Of a stretch of 64,000 nt of DNA, positions 55,451 through 64,000 are shown one piece after another. The translations under genes were made by a program, and so were the position numbers. The stretch's first letter is position 1, and each line of letters opens with the position of its first letter. Location of the stretch: assembly GCF_904846605.1 (NCBI RefSeq), contig NZ_CAJHBI010000010.1, forward strand, positions 39,428 to 103,427, given 5' to 3'. The DNA comes from Psychrobacter sp. 72-O-c (GTDB taxonomy: Bacteria; Pseudomonadota; Gammaproteobacteria; Pseudomonadales; Moraxellaceae). The notes below the pieces were generated by a model that worked only from the letters and a program-made list of their open reading frames with translations, ran no database searches and was not told where the DNA came from.

Positions 55451-57649
55451 ATGAGCCAGTCTTCTCACGTTAATCGTATCCAAAAAGGAATTCTTGCAAT
55501 CGACGAGCAGCTTTATAACTTTATTGAAAATGAAGTGCTGTCTAAAGTTGGTGTTGATTCAGACAGTTATTGGTCGGGTTTTGAAAAAGTTATTAAAGCA
55601 TTTACGCCGCGCAATAAGGCACTACTAACTACCCGTGATGAGATGCAAGCCAAGATTGATCAGTGGCATTTGGACCATCCTGCCAAAGACGGCACGATTG
55701 ATTACCCTAAATACAAAACGTTCTTACAAGATATTGGCTATCTGTTACCAGAAGGCGATGACTTTACAGTAACCACAGACAATGTCGACGACGAGATTGC
55801 TCATATCGCAGGACCGCAATTGGTAGTTCCGGTACGTAACGCCCGCTATGCGCTAAATGCGACTAACGCGCGCTGGGGCAGCTTATACGATGCGTTGTAT
55901 GGTACTGATGTTATCAGTGATGATAAGGGTCAAGAAGCCAAAGGCGGTTATAATCCTAAGCGCGGCGCCGCTGTTGTGGCCTATGCTAAAAAATTCTTGG
56001 ATGAGCATTTTGCGTTGGCTTCAGGCTCATATAACGATGTGACTGGTTTCAATGTGGTAGACGGTAAGCTTGAGCTCGCACAAGGCACTAGCAGCACCCA
56101 GCTACAAGATTCCACTAAATTCGTAGGCTATGTTGGCGATGCTGATAGTCCTTCTGGTATTTTGCTTAAAAATAATAAGTTGCACGCTGAGATTCAGATC
56201 GATAGTAACAACCCGATTGGTAAAGACGATCCTGCCTCTATCAAAGATGTCCTGCTTGAGTCAGCGATTACTGCCATTCAAGATTGTGAAGACTCAATCG
56301 CTGCGGTTGATGCCGAAGAGAAGGTCGAAGTCTATCGCAATTGGCTAGGCCTTATGAATGGCGATTTACAAGAGACATTTGAGAAAGGTGGCAAAACCCG
56401 CACGCGTAAACAAAACCCAGACCGTGAATACACCACGCCAGATGGCGGTACGCTTACTCTACCCGGACGCGCGCTACTGTTAATCCGTAACGTGGGTCAC
56501 TTGATGCAAAACCCTGCCATCTTAGTAGATATCGGTGACGGACAAGAAGAGATCTTTGAAGGGATTATGGACAGTTTAATTACCCCACTCTTGACCCTAA
56601 ACGACATCAAAGGTAAGAACGAGCTATCGAACTCACGCAAAGGCTCAATGTATATCGTTAAGCCAAAAATGCATGGCCCTGATGAAGTTAAATTTGCTAA
56701 TGATTTATTTGCGGCATCTGAAGATGTGCTTAGCCTGCCGCGTAACACGCTAAAAATTGGCATTATGGACGAGGAGCGCCGCATGACGGTCAACCTCAAA
56801 GAAGCCATTCGTCAAGCCAAAGAGCGGGTCATCTTTATCAATACCGGCTTTTTAGATCGTACGGGTGATGAGATGCATACCAGCATGAATGCCGGACCCT
56901 TTGTCCGTAAAGGTGAGATGAAGTCGCAAGCATGGCAGCCTGCTTATGAGCAATGGAATGTTGATATTGGTCTAGAGACTGGTCTGCAAGGTCGTGCTCA
57001 GATTGGTAAAGGCATGTGGGCAAAACCTGATGAAATGAAAGAGATGATGGACACTAAAGCCGCCCATCCAAAATCTGGTGCTAGTACAGCTTGGGTTCCC
57101 TCACCAACAGGGGCTACCTTACACAGTATGCACTACCATCAAGTGAGCGTGTCTGACGTTCAAGACCGCCTAAAATCGCGTGACCGTGCAAGCCTAGATG
57201 ACATCCTCACTATTCCATTGGCAAAAGAGACCAATTGGACAGCTGAGGAAAAACAGCAAGAGCTTGAGAACAATGCTCAAGGTATCTTAGGTTACGTGGT
57301 ACGCTGGGTGAATCAAGGCGTCGGCTGCTCAAAAGTGCCAGATATCAATGATGTCGGTCTTATGGAAGATCGTGCGACCTTACGTATTTCAAGCCAACAT
57401 ATCACCAACTGGTTACATCACGCTGTTGTCAGCGAGCAGCAAGTGACAGATACAATGCAGCGCATGGCCAAAGTCGTCGACGAGCAGAACGCTGATGATC
57501 CTGATTATCAGCCTATGGCTACTGACTTAGCGAACTCATACGCATTCAAAGCAGCTTGTGATCTGATCTTTAAGGGTCGTACTCAACCTAGCGGTTATAC
57601 TGAGCCACTATTACATCAAGCACGCCTCGATTTAAAAGCCAGTGCTTAG
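55451..57649 (+). CDS. glcB: malate synthase G
   Basis: GlcB joins glyoxylate and acetyl-CoA to malate. The 732-residue length is that of isoform G (about 720). Family features are [104 protein letters not shown] and [16 protein letters not shown]. It accepts glyoxylate from the purine pathway (allA product at 21722-22282) or from the glyoxylate shunt. AAGGACACC precedes the ATG. Confidence 0.96.
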   Translation: MSQSSHVNRIQKGILAIDEQLYNFIENEVLSKVGVDSDSYWSGFEKVIKAFTPRNKALLTTRDEMQAKIDQWHLDHPAKDGTIDYPKYKTFLQDIGYLLPEGDDFTVTTDNVDDEIAHIAGPQLVVPVRNARYALNATNARWGSLYDALYGTDVISDDKGQEAKGGYNPKRGAAVVAYAKKFLDEHFALASGSYNDVTGFNVVDGKLELAQGTSSTQLQDSTKFVGYVGDADSPSGILLKNNKLHAEIQIDSNNPIGKDDPASIKDVLLESAITAIQDCEDSIAAVDAEEKVEVYRNWLGLMNGDLQETFEKGGKTRTRKQNPDREYTTPDGGTLTLPGRALLLIRNVGHLMQNPAILVDIGDGQEEIFEGIMDSLITPLLTLNDIKGKNELSNSRKGSMYIVKPKMHGPDEVKFANDLFAASEDVLSLPRNTLKIGIMDEERRMTVNLKEAIRQAKERVIFINTGFLDRTGDEMHTSMNAGPFVRKGEMKSQAWQPAYEQWNVDIGLETGLQGRAQIGKGMWAKPDEMKEMMDTKAAHPKSGASTAWVPSPTGATLHSMHYHQVSVSDVQDRLKSRDRASLDDILTIPLAKETNWTAEEKQQELENNAQGILGYVVRWVNQGVGCSKVPDINDVGLMEDRATLRISSQHITNWLHHAVVSEQQVTDTMQRMAKVVDEQNADDPDYQPMATDLANSYAFKAACDLIFKGRTQPSGYTEPLLHQARLDLKASA

Positions 57650-58249
57650 ATTGTTCTGATTATGACTCGATTATGCTACGGATACAGTACTGGTAATTAG
57701 ACTCTATTCATAGACATAGTTACGAACGAGGGTCAGTTGATTACTAGTTGATCGTTGGATAATTTAGTAACATAAATTATCCAAAATAAGTAGTCTCCAT
57801 AGTTCTACTAATCAGCTTTATAAGTAACACCACTGCCTGCTCTAGCGGATAGTGGTGTTTTTTTGTGCCCGTATATTCATAACTCTTTGATACTGACTGT
57901 AATTTATTCTGCATGATATTTTTAATGGGCGTGATTATGAAAGTTTGAAAAACATGTTGCAAATTATGTCAAAGTTGTTATGCTTGTAGCTGAAGTATGA
58001 GTTTGGTAACGGATGTTACACAATAGAGCGCTAAAGACCTGAGTTTACATAATAGTTACCTTATCGATCCCAATTATGTAAGCCATAGTTTTTCTCCTCT
58101 TACGGTAATAGAACTTCGCCACACTTGTTTCTGACTAATCTCGGTAGCCAGTTACACATTATATCTTTGAGGATTTGTGACGATACCATTATGGGCACCA
58201 GCTAATCATAGCTAGCTCATTACTAAAATTGTAAAGTGGAGATACCCCC
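57650..58249. promoter_or_regulatory. region between glcB and the first porin, with the porin promoter and leader
   Basis: 600 bases. The first part holds the glcB terminator (57826-57864). From about 58097 on, the sequence is closely matched upstream of the second porin, with a long shared block around GTTACACATTATATCTTTG that is probably promoter and leader. No gene is seen. Confidence 0.6.
57826..57864 (+). terminator. Rho-independent terminator after glcB
   Basis: AACACCACT pairs with AGTGGTGTT around a 16-base loop, followed by seven T. It lies about 175 bases after the glcB stop. Confidence 0.75.
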
Positions 58250-59350
58250 ATGAAAAAATTACTTTTAGCTACAGCAATCGCTGCTTTATCAGTATCTGCT
58301 GCCAACGCAGCACCAATGGTTTATGGTAAAGCATTCGTTACTACTGACTATGTCAACGCTGACCTAGATGTTCAAGCTATGGACGCCCCTTTTGAAAGAG
58401 TTGATAATGAGAGTGATTCGTTACAAGTTAACTCAAATATTTCACGTTTAGGCTTCAAAGGTTCTGAAGCGATGACAGCGAATACTGATGTGATTTATCA
58501 ATTAGAGTATGGCATCCGTATCGATGGCACCGATGATAACGTTGGTTTTAAAAGCCGTGATACTTATCTTGGTCTAGACAACAAAGACTTAGGTCAGTTC
58601 CGCTTCGGTCGTAACTATTCAGTTTCTGATTATATTAACAACGTAACCGTTACTGAAGGGTTTTGGGACAATCTTGGCGCCAGCTCTCTTAACGGCGGCA
58701 CCATTGCTGAAGCTTTGACTCTGACTGATGGTGGCCGTGTTAATAATTCTATCGTATGGCAAGCGCCTAAATATAATAACCTACCATTAGAGCTAGCCCT
58801 ACAGTATGGTGCTGACGAGAGCTTCAGCGATGACCGTGATAATGGTTATGGTGCTTCGTTGATGTATAACCCAGGCAACGGCTTTACTGCTGGTATCGCT
58901 ATGGACAAAGACATGAGTATCGCTGGTGATATCGTCCGTGGTAGCGCAACTGTTGATTTGAGCAAATATGTTGCTTATCCTGTAACATTAGGTGCGCTAT
59001 ATCAAGAAGCTGATTATGACGGAGCTGGCACGGAAGACGGTTTAGTCGTAAGTGCTAAGATGGGTTTGAGCAATTTTGCTAAGCCAGCTGCTGTTTATCT
59101 TCAGTACAATGCAACTGACAGCTTAAGTGGCTTAAATGGTAATGATTCGGATCAAATCGTCTTAGGTGGCGAATATATGTTCAAGAAGAACCTCATGGCT
59201 CATGCTTATGCTGGTTACAACTCTGCTGACTTAGATAACAATACTTTCGTTGTTAGAGGTGAAGAGGTTGACGATAGCCTTGTATCAGTTCGCGCACGTG
59301 GCGATGCTAGCGTATTGGCTATCGGTGCTGGTATAGAATACTTGTTCTAG
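58250..59350 (+). CDS. porin, gram-negative type (first of two)
   Basis: A 366-residue outer-membrane barrel with a signal peptide (MKKLLLATAIAALSVSAANA, cleavage after ANA). The mature part has porin patterns: YGKAFVTTDYVNADLDVQ, SRLGFKGSEAMTANTDVIYQLEYGI, GFKSRDTYLGLDNKDLGQFRFGRNYSVSDYINNV (with the loop-3-like constriction region) and the C-terminal LAIGAGIEYLF ending in Phe. It probably forms a trimeric channel for small solutes. A long leader of more than 100 bases is conserved with the second porin. Gene spacing and terminators show two independent units. Confidence 0.93.
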   Translation: MKKLLLATAIAALSVSAANAAPMVYGKAFVTTDYVNADLDVQAMDAPFERVDNESDSLQVNSNISRLGFKGSEAMTANTDVIYQLEYGIRIDGTDDNVGFKSRDTYLGLDNKDLGQFRFGRNYSVSDYINNVTVTEGFWDNLGASSLNGGTIAEALTLTDGGRVNNSIVWQAPKYNNLPLELALQYGADESFSDDRDNGYGASLMYNPGNGFTAGIAMDKDMSIAGDIVRGSATVDLSKYVAYPVTLGALYQEADYDGAGTEDGLVVSAKMGLSNFAKPAAVYLQYNATDSLSGLNGNDSDQIVLGGEYMFKKNLMAHAYAGYNSADLDNNTFVVRGEEVDDSLVSVRARGDASVLAIGAGIEYLF

Positions 59351-59388
59351 TATCAATCTAGTACCAGCTATTATATAGCTAGTATGCT

Positions 59389-59420
59389 AAAAGACTCATC
59401 CTTCGGGGTGAGTCTTTTTT
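59389..59420 (+). terminator. Rho-independent terminator after porin 1
   Basis: AAAAGACTCATCC pairs with GGGTGAGTCTTTT around a CTTCGG-type tetraloop, then T. The same hairpin follows porin 2. Confidence 0.9.
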
Positions 59421-59654
59421 GTTGCGTGGTAAAAAAACGAAAATCCAAACTGAAACGGTCGTTATGTTGATAGTTACGGTCATGTAAGTTTTGGATTTTT
59501 TCATCTTACGGTAATATAAATTTGCTATATTCATGTCTGACCGAGCCCAGTAACACGTTACACATTATATCTTTGAGGATTTGTAACGATACTATTATGA
59601 GCACCAGCTAATCTTGGCTAAATCATTACTGACATTGTGAAGTGGAGATATCCC

Positions 59655-60782
59655 ATGAAAAAACTATTTTTAGCCTCAGCAATCGCGGCTTTATCAGTAT
59701 CTACAGTTCAAGCAGCACCGACTGTCTATGGTAAAGCATTCGTTACCGCCAACTATGTCGACGCTGAACTCGATCGCCAGTCTATGGACTTACCCAATGA
59801 CACTATCAATGTCAACGAAGATAACAGTTCAGTACAAGTCAGCTCACACTCTTCACGCTTAGGTTTTAAAGGGTCTGAAGCAATAACAGCCAATACTGAT
59901 GTCATTTATCAATTAGAGTATGGCATTAAGATTGATGACAGTGGTAGCAGCAACATCGGTTTTAAAAGCCGTGATACCTATCTGGGTCTAAAGAATAAAG
60001 ACTACGGCGAATTTCGTTTCGGTCGCAACTATTCAGTGACTGATTATATAAATAACGTAAGCGTCAATGCGGGTTATTGGGATAATATTGGCTCTAGTAG
60101 TCTTGATGGCGATAACAACGACACGCTCAGTGAGGCTTTAACCCTGACCGATGGTGGACGTGTTAACAATTCCATCGTATGGATTGCGCCTAAATACAAC
60201 GATTTACCATTAGAGCTTGCGCTACAGTACAGTGCTGACGAAAGCTTTGTATCTGACAGCAATGATCGTGACAGTGGCTTTGGTGCATCTTTGATGTTTG
60301 ATCAAGGTACTGGCTTCACTGCTGGTGTGGCTTATGACAAAGATATGAGTACTAGCGGTGAAATTCTCCGTGGTAGCGCTAGTGTCGATCTATCCAAGTA
60401 TGTTGCTTATCCTGTCACTTTAGGTGCTCTGTATCAACAAGTAGACTTCGATTCTAGTGATGATGAAGAGAAAGGTTTAGTAGTAAGTGCTGAGATGGGT
60501 CTCACTAACTTTGCTAAGCCAGCTTCTATTTATCTGCAGTATGACAATACGAAGAACTTAGGTGGTCTTGATGGTAATGATTCAGATCAAGTGGTATTAG
60601 GTGGAAAATATATGTTTAAGAAGAACATTATTGCCCATGCCTATATTGGTAATAACTCAGCAGATTTAGAAAATGGTCTGTTAGTTGTGAGAGACAATGA
60701 TGACGATACTACTGAATTAGTTCGCGCACGTGGTGATGCTAGTGTCTTGGCTATCGGTGGCGGTCTAGAATACAAATTCTAA
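59655..60782 (+). CDS. porin, gram-negative type (second of two)
   Basis: A 375-residue paralogue of the preceding porin, with signal peptide (MKKLFLASAIAALSVSTVQA) and the same order of motifs: YGKAFVTANYVDAELDRQ, SRLGFKGSEAITANTDVIYQLEYGIK, GFKSRDTYLGLKNKDYGEFRFGRNYSVTDYINNV and C-terminal LAIGGGLEYKF. Differences concentrate in probable surface loops (for example an extra SLDGDNNDTLSE stretch), as expected for paralogous porins. I chose ATG 59655 with GTGGAGAT upstream; a GTG 18 bases ahead is not needed. The terminator follows at 60810-60841. Confidence 0.93.
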   Translation: MKKLFLASAIAALSVSTVQAAPTVYGKAFVTANYVDAELDRQSMDLPNDTINVNEDNSSVQVSSHSSRLGFKGSEAITANTDVIYQLEYGIKIDDSGSSNIGFKSRDTYLGLKNKDYGEFRFGRNYSVTDYINNVSVNAGYWDNIGSSSLDGDNNDTLSEALTLTDGGRVNNSIVWIAPKYNDLPLELALQYSADESFVSDSNDRDSGFGASLMFDQGTGFTAGVAYDKDMSTSGEILRGSASVDLSKYVAYPVTLGALYQQVDFDSSDDEEKGLVVSAEMGLTNFAKPASIYLQYDNTKNLGGLDGNDSDQVVLGGKYMFKKNIIAHAYIGNNSADLENGLLVVRDNDDDTTELVRARGDASVLAIGGGLEYKF

Positions 60783-60809
60783 ATCAATACCCTGTATAGA
60801 CAGTATGCT

Positions 60810-60841
60810 AAAAGACTCATCCTTCGGGGTGAGTCTTTTTT
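60810..60841 (+). terminator. Rho-independent terminator after porin 2
   Basis: It has the same stem-loop sequence as that after porin 1, AAAAGACTCATCC with GGGTGAGTCTTTT. Confidence 0.9.
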
Positions 60842-60890
60842 GTTATAAAATATTTAAAACAATTAATTTGTCATCATAAGAAAACACTAA

Positions 60891-62618
<1,728 letters not shown>

Positions 62619-62681
62619 ATAGAAAATGAAAAGAAGTAGCTAGAATAAATAGCTGTTTGAGCTTCTACACTGTTTGACGTG

Positions 62682-62717
62682 AAAAAAAAGACTAATCTAC
62701 GGATTGGTCTTTTTTTA
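62682..62717 (+). terminator. Rho-independent terminator after pyrG
   Basis: AAAAAAGACTAATC pairs with GATTGGTCTTTTTT around TACG, then T and A. It lies about 65 bases after the pyrG stop. Confidence 0.85.
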
Positions 62718-62885
62718 TATCTGGCTTTTGGATACAGATTTTATCTCTGGCTTTTGAATAGAGCTTCTGTAAATAAAGGATCTTGTTTCCGTGCAGATTG
62801 TTATTGAACGTAGCTAATTGCATTCGTGCACTTTTTTTAGTCACACTATCAGTTACAATATGGTTAACATAATTGATAACAATAA

Positions 62886-63779
<894 letters not shown>

Positions 63780-63907
63780 CCCTTTATTAATAAGTCAGTA
63801 AAGCCTATTGTATTTATCAAGCAGTCAACAATAATAATAGGATAGGACTATGGCGATTAAGTTTGCAAAAGTGATACCAAACCCATAATATATAGTATAA
63901 TTCAGCT

Positions 63908-64000
63908 ATGACTATACCAACATATACCCTAAAAGATCATGACTTTGGCAAACTCTCGAAGACCGAGAGTAACCCCAGAGCTCGCCAACGTCTCCTTATT
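63908..64000 (+). mobile_element. start of an IS630-like transposase (cut by the window edge)
   Basis: An ATG opens a frame of 31 residues that reaches the edge: MTIPTYTLKDHDFGKLSK then TESNPRARQRLLI. The NPRARQRLL stretch matches the start of the helix-turn-helix domain in IS630-type transposases as I recall them. GTGATACCAAACCC (63871-63884) just upstream may be part of the terminal inverted repeat. The other end and the target duplication lie outside the window, so the boundary is not fixed. Confidence 0.6.

Larger units (their letters stand above)
58097..59420 (+). repeat. tandem porin duplication, unit 1
   Basis: The unit spans promoter region, leader, porin gene and terminator. It matches unit 2 at 59504-60841: both share the CTTACGGTAATA start, the GTTACACATTATATCTTTG leader block, the GTGGAGAT ribosome binding site and an identical hairpin terminator. 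Units diverge in the coding part, so the duplication is not recent. Confidence 0.8.
59504..60841 (+). repeat. tandem porin duplication, unit 2
   Basis: The second unit matches unit 1 in upstream block, leader, gene and terminator. It follows about 84 bases after the first terminator. Confidence 0.8.

Overview
The window looks like a chromosomal segment of a Psychrobacter-type gammaproteobacterium (Moraxellaceae). This rests on AT-leaning composition, long AT-rich spacers, the gene content, and the style of the proteins (MipA/OmpV, DUF2799 lipoprotein, paired small porins, adjacent pyrG and kdsA). The genus is inferred from general resemblance; no database search was run. I saw no rRNA, tRNA or CRISPR array.

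Layout. 1-5200: a cell-surface glycan cluster: a membrane-protein tail, three glycosyltransferases (GT4-like, GT28/MurG-like, GT2) and a convergent gene that may be a GT29/GT42-like transferase. 5430-8735: a PepSY-domain exported protein, then metE broken by a perfect 37-bp tandem duplication. 8985-17694: a histidine-utilisation cluster (hutI, hutG, hutH, a YjiH-family membrane protein and hutU on the minus strand; the GntR repressor hutC on the plus strand) with a perfect TTGTATATACAA operator between hutU and hutC. 18069-20470: a three-gene cystine-type amino-acid ABC transporter with a second TGTA-N2-TACA site upstream. 20604-29177: a urate-to-glyoxylate catabolic cluster (allE, allA, puuE, puuD, uraH, uraD), a RutR-like TetR regulator and a xanthine/urate permease. 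Two related 16-bp palindromes in front of the oppositely placed transcription units suggest one regulon. Allantoate amidohydrolase (allC) is not in the window.

29903-32291: tonB-exbB-exbD behind a Fur-box-like palindrome. 32478-36871: a DUF2799 lipoprotein, an unknown membrane-anchored protein, and topA. 37016-46240: sodC, a possible small ORF, lon (with a heat-shock-like promoter and an acidic N-terminal extension), a Na+/H+ antiporter-family carrier, a small acidic protein coupled to a 5-formyl-THF cyclo-ligase, fumC and a MipA/OmpV outer-membrane protein. 46291-52159: rhomboid protease, L-lactate dehydrogenase, a glutaredoxin-like protein, mtgA and ppk1. 52524-53687: three consecutive small, acidic, Cys/Trp-free proteins that look disordered. 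53822-63779: miaE, malate synthase G, two tandemly duplicated porins (promoter, leader, gene and terminator all duplicated), pyrG and kdsA. The right edge cuts into an IS630-like transposase.

How it fits together: the hut and purine clusters feed nitrogen and carbon (glutamate, urea, glyoxylate), and malate synthase G in the same window can take up glyoxylate. Points most worth a second look are the metE duplication, the shared palindromes of the purine regulon, a MITE-like intergenic repeat family, the block of disordered proteins, and the porin duplication.
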